Under the pieces are notes generated by a model. It saw nothing but the letters and a program-made list of their open reading frames with translations. It was not told the DNA's origin and did no database searches. A program made the position numbers and the translations under genes. From positions 248,001-312,000 of the forward strand of contig CAVXYK010000006.1 of assembly GCA_963765875.1 (NCBI GenBank): a stretch of 64,000 nucleotides of DNA. The letters run 5' to 3'. Numbering within the stretch: the stretch's first letter is position 1; every line of letters begins with the position of its first letter. The DNA comes from JAWKOK01 sp963765875 (lineage in GTDB: Bacteria; Chloroflexota; Anaerolineae; Caldilineales; Caldilineaceae). This document shows positions 11,535 to 21,385 of the stretch, piece by piece.

Positions 11535-12284
11535 CTATTCATTGCGCACAACCGGCATATAGACCAAGAATTGTGGTTCGTCGATGCGGGTGAAGGTGAA
11601 GGTCCCGATGGGCGCATTGGAAAAGGGCGACTGGTCGCGCAGGGAATGAATCAGTTCGGCGGGGTCGGAGTCGGTGTTAGGGCTGGTGTAGTCACTCCCG
11701 CTGTCTGTGCCCGCGTCATATGGATAGAGCGTGAACGTCTGCTCCGCCACCCACTGCTTGTCCCCATCCAGCAACGATTCGCCACTGATGCCCACAAACC
11801 GATCCGGACTAGGTGCGATCATGGTCACGAGCGTCACCAGCGGATGGTCAACGCTGACTTCGACTTCGTTAATCAGCGTTCCGCCTGGTGACACCGCGCC
11901 AGCGCCGCTGACTACCCCATGCGCTGACCCATCGTCTATGGCAGCCGAGATTTCACCCCTAAGCAAACCCGTCGCCCCACTTTCGGCCATCTGCTCGATC
12001 CCTGCACTCGCCAATTTTCCGGCTGACCAGAAAGTGACATCCGAGCTGTGCACGGCGCCGATCAGCGGCGAGAAATGGGCGTTAGTCGTGGGGAAACGAT
12101 CCTCGGGGTGGGGATGGCTCTCTTCGATCCATGTGGCGGTGAATGCGACGCTATAGCGTGCGCCGGTGTCCGTTACGGTTGCCCGTGCTTGTGCGAATAG
12201 CGGCGTTGCCGATGCAGTGAGCCAGAGCAAACCGACGATCAGGATGATGACTGCACGCTGTGTAGCCCGGTTCTTCGATCGCAT
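11535..12284 (-). CDS. secreted spondin-domain protein
   Basis: A 249-residue exported protein. The N-terminus has basic residues, a hydrophobic core and an Ala-rich cleavage region (about residues 1-33, ending FAQA). The body matches the Spondin_N domain found in bacterial and animal extracellular proteins: YSVAFTATW near the start of the mature chain, a histidine/proline stretch and the ISP-like HFSPLIGAVHS, followed by the SAGIEQMAE segment. The last residues, LVYMPVVRN, resemble a short hydrophobic YLPV-type tail common on exported Chloroflexota proteins (my recollection, not a named family). The role may be surface adhesion or binding of extracellular ligands; nothing here shows it directly. 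It is convergent with the PUFA synthase upstream and divergent from the hydrolase gene at 12629. Confidence 0.72.
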   Translation of the reverse strand: MRSKNRATQRAVIILIVGLLWLTASATPLFAQARATVTDTGARYSVAFTATWIEESHPHPEDRFPTTNAHFSPLIGAVHSSDVTFWSAGKLASAGIEQMAESGATGLLRGEISAAIDDGSAHGVVSGAGAVSPGGTLINEVEVSVDHPLVTLVTMIAPSPDRFVGISGESLLDGDKQWVAEQTFTLYPYDAGTDSGSDYTSPNTDSDPAELIHSLRDQSPFSNAPIGTFTFTRIDEPQFLVYMPVVRNE

Positions 12285-12628
12285 AAAGGTTTCTCCCGAT
12301 AATTGATAACGTTTGTACTGAATTCCTGTAAGACAGGGCTGCTCAATTATTGGATCGGGATATGGCAGGAAGATGAAATAGGAATTACAGAAGTGTTACA
12401 GAGTCGACAGTCTCCGAACAGCTGAATGAATCGGTTCTATGGCACCGGCGACAAGGTGAGCCACGCCATTGCGCGCCATTGCCATCTGGACTACACTGAA
12501 ACGGTGATCGAGTTTTACATGCCGCCTTCCAGTCCCCGATCCAAGAAAAGGCAACTGGAAAACGCAACTCGATTGATGCGCCCATCTGACAGCCTAATCG
12601 GTAATCCGCCAAAGGAAAGGAACGACCC
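12285..12628. promoter_or_regulatory. divergent intergenic region between spondin and hydrolase genes
   Basis: 344 bases without a convincing gene. It must carry the promoters of both divergent genes. A partly palindromic site, TGATAACGTTTGTA (12304-12317), lies 20 bases upstream of the spondin start and has the AACGTT centre of LacI-family operators. No strong -35/-10 pair is visible for the rightward hydrolase gene. Short ORFs here have no recognisable product. Confidence 0.3.
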
Positions 12629-14617
12629 GTGATACCCGCAAGACAGATCCACCTCGACTTCCATACATCAGAAGAGATTCCCGACATCGGCGCCCGTTTC
12701 GACAAGGACCAGTGGCAGGAGGCGCTGCGCGTCGGTCGCGTCAACTGGATCAATATTTTCGCCAAGTGTCACCATGGTTGGAACTACTACCCGACCACAG
12801 TCGGTGATATGCATCCGCACCTTGACTTCGACCTTCTCGGCGCGCAACTCGAAGCTTGCCACGAAATGGGTGTACGTGCGCCCATCTACTACACGGTCGG
12901 CTGGAACGTGCACGACGCCGAGACCCATCCCGAGTGGTGCGTGCATCGCAAGGACGGCACCATCGACGCCATCAACTGGGACTACGACGCAACGCCCAAA
13001 GATCGTCGACCGGGCACGTCATGGCAATTCATGTGCCCATCCGGCGACTATCTCGATCTGATGCTGGAGCAGACGACCGAACTGTGCAAGATGTACGATG
13101 TCGACGGCCTCTGGTACGACATCACCAACGGGCCGATCTGCTATTGTGAGACATGTCGCGCCGGCATGGCCAGAGAAAACATCAACATCGACGACATGGA
13201 CGCGGTCATCGCCTTCAACACGCGCAAGTGGCAGCACTACATGGCCGAGTGCAACCGCACCGTCCACCAATATTTCCCCAACGCCACCGTCTACCACAAC
13301 GGCACGACGGTGCTCTATGCCGATGCGGTGCAGCGGGACGTGACCTCGCGCATGTTCGATTGGAACACCCAGCAGGAGTTGGAAGATCTGCCCAGCACCT
13401 GGGGCGGCTATGACAAGTTACCGCTGCGCGCCAAGTTTTTCTGTAACACGGGCAAGCCCATGCTGGCTATGAGCGGCAAGTTCCATACCAGTTGGGGCGA
13501 GTTCGGCGGCTTCAAGCATCCTGACGCGCTGCGCTACGAAGCGGCTTCCATGGTGGCCTGGGGCGCAGCTTGCAACTTCGGCGATCAACTTCACCCCTCG
13601 GGCGAGATGGACATGGCGACCTACCGCAAAATCGGTGAGGCCTTTGAGTATGTGGAACAGATCGAGGGCTATGGCGTCGGCGCGGCGCCGGTGGCCGATC
13701 TGGGCCTGTGGCGCAGCGGCTCAGAAGCCGACGACGAGGGCGTTGCCCTGATGCTGCTGGAGTCGCAGACAGACTTCAACATCGTCGACCCAGACGGCGA
13801 TCTGGGCCAGTTCAGCGCCATCATCCTGCCCGGTGCAGCCTGTCTTTCGGCGGCGGATGCAGCCAAGCTCAACACCTACGTCGAGGACGGCGGCAACCTG
13901 CTTGTGCTGGGCGAAAGCGCACTGGATGCGGACGAAAAGCACTTCATTTTGAGCGTGGGCGCGTCATACGTGGGGCCGGCCAACTACGATACAGATTATC
14001 TGGTGGCAGGCGAATCACTGGTTGACGGCCTGGTGACCAGTCCCTTCTTCAACTACCAAGCGGCGCTGCGCGTCGAGCCGGATGCCGATGCCGAGATCCT
14101 GGCATCGATCCACGAGCCCTACTTTGACCGCACCTACGCAGCCTGGTGTTCGCACCTTAACACGCCCAATCAGGTCGAGGCAGCCGCTCATCCGGGTGGT
14201 ATCCGCCACGGTAATGTCGTGTTCCTGCCCCATCGCCTGGGCGCGATCTACCACGAGAACGGCGCTCGCCTGCACCGTGACTTCTTCACCAACGCGCTGG
14301 CATTGATTTACGACGATCCAAACATCGACGTGACCTTGCCCAGCGCCGGTCGTGTCACACTGTTGCATCAACCAGAGGAGAAGCGCTACGTCGCACATCT
14401 ACTATACGGTCCTGCGCTGAATCGTGGTCGAGTGATGGTGATCGAGGATCTGGTACCGCTCTATGATATTGATGTCACCGTTCGGCTGCCGGAGGAGATC
14501 TCCGGTGCATACCTTGCGCCCCAGGGAGATCCACTTGAGATAGTTCGCTCGGGGGACACGGTCATGCTTACCGTACCTAAGTTGCAATGTCATCAGGCTG
14601 TGGTTTTCGAGTATTGA
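12629..14617 (+). CDS. GHL6-type glycoside-hydrolase-like protein with beta-galactosidase trimerisation-like domain
   Basis: A 662-residue cytoplasmic-looking protein (no signal peptide). Residues 1 to about 340 form a TIM-barrel region like the hypothetical glycosyl hydrolase GHL6 family: RQIHLDFHTSE at the N-terminus, HHGWNYYPT, and an acidic motif DVDGLWYDITNGP followed by a CYCETCR cysteine cluster. Residues about 350-470 resemble the glutamine-amidotransferase-like trimerisation domain of GH42 beta-galactosidases (SAIILPGAACLS, GGNLLVLGES), and a beta-rich domain closes the chain. Such proteins are grouped with alpha-L-fucosidase-like and GH42-like enzymes; substrate unknown. The start is GTG/ATG-adjacent at 12629 after AAAGGAAAGGAACG. 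It probably acts on imported oligosaccharides, but no experiment-backed function is available. Confidence 0.7.
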   Translation: MIPARQIHLDFHTSEEIPDIGARFDKDQWQEALRVGRVNWINIFAKCHHGWNYYPTTVGDMHPHLDFDLLGAQLEACHEMGVRAPIYYTVGWNVHDAETHPEWCVHRKDGTIDAINWDYDATPKDRRPGTSWQFMCPSGDYLDLMLEQTTELCKMYDVDGLWYDITNGPICYCETCRAGMARENINIDDMDAVIAFNTRKWQHYMAECNRTVHQYFPNATVYHNGTTVLYADAVQRDVTSRMFDWNTQQELEDLPSTWGGYDKLPLRAKFFCNTGKPMLAMSGKFHTSWGEFGGFKHPDALRYEAASMVAWGAACNFGDQLHPSGEMDMATYRKIGEAFEYVEQIEGYGVGAAPVADLGLWRSGSEADDEGVALMLLESQTDFNIVDPDGDLGQFSAIILPGAACLSAADAAKLNTYVEDGGNLLVLGESALDADEKHFILSVGASYVGPANYDTDYLVAGESLVDGLVTSPFFNYQAALRVEPDADAEILASIHEPYFDRTYAAWCSHLNTPNQVEAAAHPGGIRHGNVVFLPHRLGAIYHENGARLHRDFFTNALALIYDDPNIDVTLPSAGRVTLLHQPEEKRYVAHLLYGPALNRGRVMVIEDLVPLYDIDVTVRLPEEISGAYLAPQGDPLEIVRSGDTVMLTVPKLQCHQAVVFEY

Positions 14618-14636
14618 AGAGGAGGGTCGTAAACGG

Positions 14637-14705
14637 CACCCCCAGATTTCTTTGGGAAACCTGGGGGTGTAGCGGCATCGCCGGCCCGCAGAAAGCCGGC
14701 GATGC
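14637..14705. terminator. two consecutive hairpins, bidirectional terminator region
   Basis: Two perfect inverted repeats lie between convergent genes: CACCCCCAG (14637-14645) pairs with 14661-14669, and GCATCGCCGGC (14675-14685) pairs with 14695-14705 across a 9-base loop. There is no long T tract, so termination efficiency is uncertain, but position and symmetry fit transcription stop from both sides. Confidence 0.6.
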
Positions 14706-14737
14706 GATTGCAGATGGATATTCGGTAGGCCTTGCCG

Positions 14738-15163
14738 TTATTCTCTTGGCGGCAACAGCGCAAATCCGAGCGGAACCAACATCCCCAAAACGTCATCGGA
14801 TGCACCCCAACGCTCGGCGATCTTGCCATCCGTCAGCCGTAGCAAGATGAAGTAATCGAAATCGACCTCAGCCCCACTAGCGGGAATGGCGTCAAACGGC
14901 TCACCATCGTGCACGCCGTGGTAATGGCCGAAGACAAAGACCTGTTCGCCTTCGGTCGCCATGGCATGGATCGTGTACGTACCTGTGGTGAACTGGCGGC
15001 GATGTTCAGCAGCAAAGTCCAACATCTCGACTCGCGTAGGCGGTAACGGCGGCGAGTGGTTGATGAAGTCTTCGGAGAGCAGCTCAGCCAGCGTGGTCAA
15101 GTCAGCCTGCTCCCACGCTTTTTGGTAACGACGTACGATCTCCTTGTTGATTGCGCTCTTCAT
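14738..15163 (-). CDS. SnoaL-like domain protein (ester cyclase family)
   Basis: A 141-residue NTF2-fold protein. It begins with the typical helix NKEIVRRYQKAWEQ, followed by LAELLSEDFINHSPP and ends with the beta-strands around DYFILLRLTDGKIAERWGA, the common SnoaL/ester-cyclase pattern. These small proteins include polyketide cyclases, ester cyclases and ligand-binding domains of unknown substrate; none of the catalytic residues lets me choose. It runs in the same direction as the next upstream gene, a double-SnoaL secreted protein, with about 130 bases between, so the two may be a functional pair. Confidence 0.72.
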   Translation of the reverse strand: MKSAINKEIVRRYQKAWEQADLTTLAELLSEDFINHSPPLPPTRVEMLDFAAEHRRQFTTGTYTIHAMATEGEQVFVFGHYHGVHDGEPFDAIPASGAEVDFDYFILLRLTDGKIAERWGASDDVLGMLVPLGFALLPPRE

Positions 15164-15292
15164 ACCTTTTCCTATTCTGATCTATCAATCATCCTGACGC
15201 CGTCCTCGAAGGAACCAGCGCCAGGACGAAGCTATCTGATCATCGGACAACCAATACTGCAGAGGCGCAGCGGGTGCAATCACTTGAGGACA

Positions 15293-16138
15293 CTACTCCA
15301 TCGGATCAAAGGGCGTAAGGTACCACCGATCGCTTAGCTGACCATTTTCGATCTGATAGACAAGGATGTCATCAATGTCGGCATCTGGCGGGAGTTTGTC
15401 GAGCGAATCATCTGGCCCAGCATAATGATTGAACATGATCAGCCGGTTGCCGTCGTGGACGGCCTTGTCGACAACAATGGTCATGCCGGGAAAATCGTCG
15501 CGCCAACTGAGCACATCCTGCTTGAAGTGTTCGCGTCCCTCGCCGATAGGCCAGGTATGGCTGACGTAATCTTCGGCAACGAGTTCGTCAATCAGATCCA
15601 CATTGCCTTCACTCCAGATTTCCGTGAGGATGCGTTCGACCAGGGCCTCGTCGGCCTGCTGAGCCATGGCTGCGTCCATCTCAGCCATGAACTCGGGCGT
15701 GAAGACCCAGCTCACTGCCTTCCACATGCCATCCTGGACAACAGCAGCGCCATCGAACTCAGCCGGGCCGCCGACGACATTGTCGAAGTGGTCACTGTAG
15801 AATGCCAACTTCATGGTAGCGGTGTTGCCGTCCGCCTTGACGTCGCTGAACTCAAAACGTCCGCTTTCGGCGGCAAGGTTCTCAAACCAGGCGCCGACCT
15901 CCTCCTTGCCAACGAAGGTACCGTCCATCCCTCCAGGTGCTGGAACCAGCGTGAGGACCGCATCCTCAGCCAACATCTCCTTGGCGGCTTCAATGTCGCC
16001 TGCTTCCACTGCTGCATAGACCGCCTCGACGACGGTGGCCGCATCCATCTCGCTCTCCTGGGCTGCAACGGCGCTGGAACCTGCCAGCACCATCAGCACG
16101 ACCGTAAAGGCGAGAACAACTGCAATCAACCGTTTCAT
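15293..16138 (-). CDS. secreted protein with two SnoaL-like domains
   Basis: 281 residues from the ATG at 16138, chosen because AAGGAGGAGAAG lies just upstream and a clean signal peptide follows (KRLIAVVLAFTVVLMVLAG, cleavage near AVAAQ). The mature part has two NTF2/SnoaL-like modules: the first with VEAVYAAVEAGDIEAAKEML, the second with ILTEIWSEGNVDLIDEL and DYVSHTW, ending in the DDILVYQIENGQLSDRWYL strand pair typical of the ester-cyclase subgroup. Function outside the cell is unknown. A longer upstream reading frame exists but has no ribosome binding site. Confidence 0.75.
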   Translation of the reverse strand: MKRLIAVVLAFTVVLMVLAGSSAVAAQESEMDAATVVEAVYAAVEAGDIEAAKEMLAEDAVLTLVPAPGGMDGTFVGKEEVGAWFENLAAESGRFEFSDVKADGNTATMKLAFYSDHFDNVVGGPAEFDGAAVVQDGMWKAVSWVFTPEFMAEMDAAMAQQADEALVERILTEIWSEGNVDLIDELVAEDYVSHTWPIGEGREHFKQDVLSWRDDFPGMTIVVDKAVHDGNRLIMFNHYAGPDDSLDKLPPDADIDDILVYQIENGQLSDRWYLTPFDPME

Positions 16139-16226
16139 CTTCTCCTCCTTGAACCTGATACTTGAAATGTACTGCACGTTATGTATACGGAATGCTTTAC
16201 CTGCCGGCATGGCAAATCTCCGCCAG

Positions 16227-17536
16227 CTACGGACATGCATCGGGCGCGCCAACGTCGTTGCTAACAGCCGCCGCAATCAGACTGTAGGCGTCAGCCGGCA
16301 GCAGGAATCCCTCGTCGACCAGCCTTGCTGTCTCCTGAACAAAGCGGGCCACATACGTTCCATGGTCTGGAAAACGAACAGCGCCATCCGGCAGGGGTTC
16401 ACATGCCAGATCGATCGAGCTTCCGATCAAGGGGAATTCATCGAAGTCGACGGCGATGTACTGGCTGCGTCCAAGAGCCAGATCCGGCAGACGGACGCCG
16501 CCGACAGCGTTCAGATCGTCGGTCGCGGGCGATGCCGGTCGGCATCCCATAGACAGGATCGATCTGCGTCCATCGGCACTTCTTCGAAGAGATCGCTCTC
16601 AGGCGGCTCAACTCCGCCGGTGATCCAGCGGTCGCCGGCCATGAAGATTCCACGGATTACGGGCAGAAACTCCAGCCCCGCGTCTGGGAAGGGCCATCCC
16701 TGGATATGCTGAGCCCCCGCCACCTCGTAGGAGCGATAGTTGGGATTGCTGCCGTCATCGCGCAGTAGGGCGCCGTTGGACCAGATCAGGTCCGCCTCGC
16801 TCTGCAACAGCAAGACGCGCCCTTTGTTTTCGTCAGGAATAAGTGTTTCGGGCATGAACTCTGGCGGCGGAGCAAACGGTTCGAGCGGCAGCGGCCAACC
16901 TGTTGCTATCAAGATCGACAGATCAAACAGGCCTTGGTCCGAAGGTTCGAGCAAAAGACGCTGTAACGGTTCTACCGAATTGGAAAAGCCGATGCTGTAG
17001 AGGTAGTCGAGCTCGCCAACCATGTCAGCCGCATCACCGCGTCGCAGTGACACGACAAAGTCTGAGAGAATCTGTGACTCAGCCTCGGCCCCGCCCTCGA
17101 AGCCGCCACAGGGATGCTCTTCGGCAACGTCTGGCAGTGGCGGCTGCCAACAGACGGAAGCATGTGAGAAGCCCCTTTTGAACAGAAAGTCGGGGGTAAG
17201 GAAGGCGTTGCGCGCGCCGGCGCCTTCGGTGTAATGATACGGCTCAATCAGCAAGCGCCCATTGCCTCGACTGGGTTCTGCAGGCGCCACGATTTCAAAG
17301 GGTGCTCCCCTATCGGCCTCGCCGGTCAGGCGGCCCACGTAGCGCAGATAGTCGATACCGTTGAATTGGCCATATGACTCGACGCTGGTGATTTCGAGCG
17401 CGCCTGTCTGATCGACCGTCGTTGATTGTTCAACCTCATTCACTGGGGCCATGGTCAGTGGTTGACAGGCAACCGCGATCAGCGCTGCTGTCAACAGTGG
17501 GATCGTTAAGCAACTCAAACGGGATAACACATTCAT
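16227..17536 (-). CDS. alpha/beta-hydrolase-domain lipoprotein (Abhydrolase_10-like), frameshifted
   Basis: An exported lipoprotein: hydrophobic N-terminus ending in the lipobox IAVAC. The body matches the alpha/beta hydrolase domain family found near esterases: YLRYVGRLTGEA, NGRLLIEPYH, the GFSNSVEPL segment where the GxSxS-like elbow is expected, and AGAQHIQGWPF containing the likely catalytic histidine. The first frame ends at 16511, but the family's C-terminal segment DLNAVGGVRLPDLAL continues in another frame down to 16227, so one base was lost or gained near 16550. Likely an extracytoplasmic esterase-like enzyme; substrate unknown. Confidence 0.7.
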
Positions 17537-17548
17537 CTGTACGCCTCC

Positions 17549-17749
17549 CTATGAGCCACGCACTCTTCGAATTGCAGACGTTTCCGTCTGTTCACGCAAG
17601 AATCGAAACAGGTCATCGATCGTGCCGAAGCTACGCTTTTCTCCAGTCTGCACGCTCTCCAACGATGCACGCCACACGATTTTTTCTCCTCGTTCCTCGC
17701 GCCAGAGACGCAACAGGTAGGATAGATAGGTGCGGTGCGTCCTCTCCAT
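17549..17749 (-). CDS. small conserved protein (SYLLRLW-type)
   Basis: A 66-residue protein with THRTYLSYLLRLWREER, VWRASLESVQTGEKRSF and DDLFRFLREQ. I recall this pattern, a short beta-rich chain containing WRASLE and a final LFxFLxxQ helix, from many Chloroflexota genomes, without a known function. The ATG at 17749 has GGAG eight bases upstream; an upstream ATG at 17791 has no such site. It lies head to head with the SARP regulator at 17840, so the two may share control sequences. Confidence 0.6.
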   Translation of the reverse strand: MERTHRTYLSYLLRLWREERGEKIVWRASLESVQTGEKRSFGTIDDLFRFLREQTETSAIRRVRGS

Positions 17750-17839
17750 CGCCGGATCTCCAAAGATCGTCCGCGGAAACCTGATTTCCATGATAGGATA
17801 GAAGCGTAGAAGAAACGTTGAATTTGACACAGATCAACC

Positions 17840-20800
17840 ATGGCCCATCTCGAAATTCGATTATTGGGCGGCTTTCAGGTCAAGTTGAACGACGCCCCGA
17901 TCGATGGCTTTCGCACCCAAAAAGCTCGCGCATTGCTGGCCTATCTTGCCGTCGAAGCCGGCCGTGTCCACACGCGTGCTTTTCTGAGCGGGCTGCTCTG
18001 GCCAAACCAGACCGATACTACGGCACGCACCTATCTACGCGGCGCCCTGGCGGATCTGCGCACCGCGCTCAGTGATCGACGTAGGTCCACGCCCTATCTA
18101 CTGGTCACAGCGCAGACCATTCAGCTCAACCCGGCGGCCGATCACTGGATTGACGTGGACGCACTGCGAACAGGGCTGAAGCATGATACCGCCGCCGAGC
18201 CGGCCCAGACGATTGGTGCTGTCACCAGGGCCGTCGACCTCTACCAGGGCCGTTTTCTGGAGGGCTTCTTCCTCAAAGGCAATACGGCCTTCGAAGAGTG
18301 GCAGCTGATGACCGCGGAATCGCTCCAGCGCCAGGTACTCGAGGCGCTCGCCTGGCTGGCAAGGGAAAACGAGCGCGCCGGCGATACCCCCTCGGCGCTT
18401 CGCTACGCCTGGCAGCGCGCCGAGCTTGAGCCCCTGTCGGACGACGCCAATCGCGACGTCATACGCCTGCTGGCCGCAACTGGCAACCCCAATGCAGCGC
18501 TGGCCCACTATGACCGCTTCTCCACCCTTCTCACCGATGACCTGGAGACGACCCCGGCGCCGGAAACGATCCGGCTCACCGATCAGATCAGGGCAGGCCA
18601 AACGCTGTACGCGCACGACGACTCACACGACGATAATGGCGGGCGCATAGAGAGTTTGCCGCCCTTCCTACCCAAAATCACCCAAGGCGTCGCGCCGAAC
18701 CCCTTCGTGGCGCGAGCGGCCGAACTAGCCTCGTTGCACGACCATCTTGAAACGACTATGGCAGGGCAGGGGCGAGTCGTCTTCGTGGCCGGCGATGCCG
18801 GCCAGGGCAAGACCTCCCTCGTGCGTGAGTTTTCCAGACAGGCCGTGGTCGGTCAGAGCGACCTGATCGCAGTCGGCGGGCGTTGCAGCAATTTCCGCGG
18901 CATCGGCGATCCGTACCTGCCCTTTCGCGAGATACTGGCGCAACTAAGCGGTGATTTTGCCGCCCAGTGGGAGGCCGGCGACATCGATCGCCAGAACGCG
19001 CTGCGGCTCTGGCGTCTTGCACCCGCGGCCATCGATGACCTTTTGACCCAGGCGCCCGACCTGATTGGCACGTTCGTGCCTGCAACGGGCCTGCTCGAAC
19101 GGCTGGTCGCCATGCCGCACGGCGCCGACCGCAGAGCAGAGATCAAGGGTCTACTGGCCCGGCGCACGGCACACCGCCGGCAAGGCTCACAGCAGCAGGC
19201 ATTCTGCGACGAGTACACACACCTGTTGCATGCGATCGCGCGCCGACAGCCTTTGCTGCTTCTGCTAGAGGACCTTCACTGGGGCGACCTGGGGTCAATG
19301 GCCTTGCTCTTCCACCTTGGCCAACGCCTGGCCGGCTGCCGGACGCTGGTTGTGGGGTCCTATCGGCCGGAAGAAGTATCGACGGCAGAGCGCCATCCTC
19401 TGACGCCGCTCGTCGCCGAGTTTCTGCAGCGCTACGGCTCCATCGTGATCGACCTCAACAACGCGGCGGGCCGTGACTTTGTCGAGGCCTATGTAGACTT
19501 GGAGCCCAACCATCTGGGACAAGCATTCCGCGACACGTTGCTCGAAGTGAGCGGCGGACACCCGCTATACACCGTCGAACTGTTGCGCGATATGCGCGCC
19601 AACGGTACGCTCTATCAAAAAGACACGGGCTTCTGGCATCATGCGCCCACGCTGAACTGGCATCTAATGCCGGCACGGGTGGAAGCCACCATCGGCCAAC
19701 GCATCGAACGGCTGCCCGCCGAAATGCGCTCGCTGCTGGATGCGGGCGCAGTCCAGGGCGGCGTGTTCAGCGTCAACGTCGCGGCCGCCGTGGTCGGTGA
19801 ATCCAGCACGGATGCCATCCGACTCTTCAGGGAACTGGACCAGCGCCACCGCCTGGTCACGTCGCATGGCAGCCGGCGCGTTGGTCAGCAACGTACGGTC
19901 TATCTGCGCTTCGCCCACATCCTCTTCCGGGAATACCTTCTGGCGCAGATGGATGAGGCAACCAGTACGGCGCTCAACGAGGACGTGGCGGTTGCATTGG
20001 AAGCGCTCGTTGCCGGCCTGCCTGAGGAACGTTCGGCTGCAGCCGGCCGACTGGCCTGGCACTATCAACAAGCCAAGCGACCCGCCAAGGCTGCGGCCTA
20101 CTGCGAGGAGGCCGGCAACGCGGCACTCAGCGTGTATGCCTATGACGAAGCACGGGGCCACTTCGAGATTGGTTTGGACCTTCTCAACGCCTTGCCGGAC
20201 GATGCCGAACGACGTTCTCTTGAGCTAAGGCTCCTGATTGGTCTTGGCGGCGTCAGATACCACGTAGACGGCGGCGCGGCGCCAGGTTTGGCTCAGTTGT
20301 GGCATCGAGCCCTTCAGCTAAGCGAGGAAGTTGGCGATCTCGATCAGCAATTCCGGGTCCTCCGCTACCAGTGGGAGGTGCACTTCCAACGAGGCGAGAT
20401 GCACGAGGCATTGACTCAAGGCGAAGCCTGTCTGCAGATAGCAGAGGCGATGGGCAGCTATCAGATGGAAAGCCACATAGCCATCGGACCAACCCTGTAT
20501 CGTATGGGCAGGATGGTACGCGCCGGACGCCATCTTGATCAGGCGCTGGCACTCGGCAACGACAGCCCGGAAGCAAATCTCACCCACCTCAATTTCGAGA
20601 ATCCAAGGGTGAACGCTTTGGTCAACAGCTCGCTGGTGTGCTGGTATCTCGGCTATGCCGATCTTGCTCGGTCACGATGCGCAGAAGGCATCGCTGCCGC
20701 CAGTGCGCTCGATCATCCGTTTTCGCTCGCCTTCGCTCTGAACTTTGCCACAGCACTCTACCAGCGCGCCGCCTTGGCCGCGGAAACCGAACAGTATGCA

Positions 20801-21385
20801 AGCCGCACCATCGCGCTCAGCGAAACACATGGCTTTGCGCTCTGGTCAGCCGTTACAAACCTCTACTGCGGCTGGGCGCGGGTCGCGCAGGGCGAACTGG
20901 CATCAGGTCTCCAGCAGGCGCGGGATGGCCTGGGCGCCATCCGCGCGGCCGGCATGGAGCACATCCGCTTTGCCGCTGTATTGGCGGACGTCTATCTGCG
21001 TTGTGGCGAGATTGAAGCGGCGATGGAAATCGTAGAAAAGCTCCTGGCTGTCGTGGCCCAGACAGACGAACGTGAATGGGAGGCGGAACTGCATCGACTG
21101 AAGGGGGACCTATTGTTGGCGCACGGCGCTGACAGCGCCGTCATCGAGGCATGCTTCGAGAAAGCTGTGAAAGTGGCCGCAGCCCAGCGCAGTCGTTCGC
21201 TCCAGTTGCGTGCGACAGTCAGTCTCGCCCGCCTGCTGAAGGCAGAGGGCCGGTTGAGCGAAGCCACCACACACCTTGAGGCAATCTACAATTGGTTCAC
21301 AGAAGGGCACGACACGCCCGATCTATTGGCGGCAGAAGAACTGCTTGTCGAGTTGGCAGATTCATCATCCGATCGTAAGCGGTAA
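17840..21385 (+). CDS. SARP/BTAD-family transcriptional activator with AAA ATPase and TPR region
   Basis: An 1181-residue regulator. Residues about 1-95 form an OmpR-like winged helix (LEIRLLGGFQVKLND, RTQKARALLAYLAVE); residues about 96-250 are the bacterial transcriptional activator (BTAD) helices; from about 290 an AAA ATPase follows with Walker A GDAGQGKTSL (about residue 318) and Walker B LLLLLEDLHWGD (about 475); the rest is TPR-like helical repeats. Such SARP-STAND proteins act as ATP-controlled activators, sometimes of secondary-metabolite clusters. It lies alone, divergent from the small protein, 20 kb from the flavoprotein/NRPS locus, so its target cannot be read from position. No good ribosome binding site precedes the ATG. 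Confidence 0.85.
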   Translation: MAHLEIRLLGGFQVKLNDAPIDGFRTQKARALLAYLAVEAGRVHTRAFLSGLLWPNQTDTTARTYLRGALADLRTALSDRRRSTPYLLVTAQTIQLNPAADHWIDVDALRTGLKHDTAAEPAQTIGAVTRAVDLYQGRFLEGFFLKGNTAFEEWQLMTAESLQRQVLEALAWLARENERAGDTPSALRYAWQRAELEPLSDDANRDVIRLLAATGNPNAALAHYDRFSTLLTDDLETTPAPETIRLTDQIRAGQTLYAHDDSHDDNGGRIESLPPFLPKITQGVAPNPFVARAAELASLHDHLETTMAGQGRVVFVAGDAGQGKTSLVREFSRQAVVGQSDLIAVGGRCSNFRGIGDPYLPFREILAQLSGDFAAQWEAGDIDRQNALRLWRLAPAAIDDLLTQAPDLIGTFVPATGLLERLVAMPHGADRRAEIKGLLARRTAHRRQGSQQQAFCDEYTHLLHAIARRQPLLLLLEDLHWGDLGSMALLFHLGQRLAGCRTLVVGSYRPEEVSTAERHPLTPLVAEFLQRYGSIVIDLNNAAGRDFVEAYVDLEPNHLGQAFRDTLLEVSGGHPLYTVELLRDMRANGTLYQKDTGFWHHAPTLNWHLMPARVEATIGQRIERLPAEMRSLLDAGAVQGGVFSVNVAAAVVGESSTDAIRLFRELDQRHRLVTSHGSRRVGQQRTVYLRFAHILFREYLLAQMDEATSTALNEDVAVALEALVAGLPEERSAAAGRLAWHYQQAKRPAKAAAYCEEAGNAALSVYAYDEARGHFEIGLDLLNALPDDAERRSLELRLLIGLGGVRYHVDGGAAPGLAQLWHRALQLSEEVGDLDQQFRVLRYQWEVHFQRGEMHEALTQGEACLQIAEAMGSYQMESHIAIGPTLYRMGRMVRAGRHLDQALALGNDSPEANLTHLNFENPRVNALVNSSLVCWYLGYADLARSRCAEGIAAASALDHPFSLAFALNFATALYQRAALAAETEQYASRTIALSETHGFALWSAVTNLYCGWARVAQGELASGLQQARDGLGAIRAAGMEHIRFAAVLADVYLRCGEIEAAMEIVEKLLAVVAQTDEREWEAELHRLKGDLLLAHGADSAVIEACFEKAVKVAAAQRSRSLQLRATVSLARLLKAEGRLSEATTHLEAIYNWFTEGHDTPDLLAAEELLVELADSSSDRKR

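Noticed and set aside
15425..16165. 246-residue plus-strand frame
   Set aside because: Opposite of the secreted double-SnoaL gene, which has signal peptide and ribosome site.
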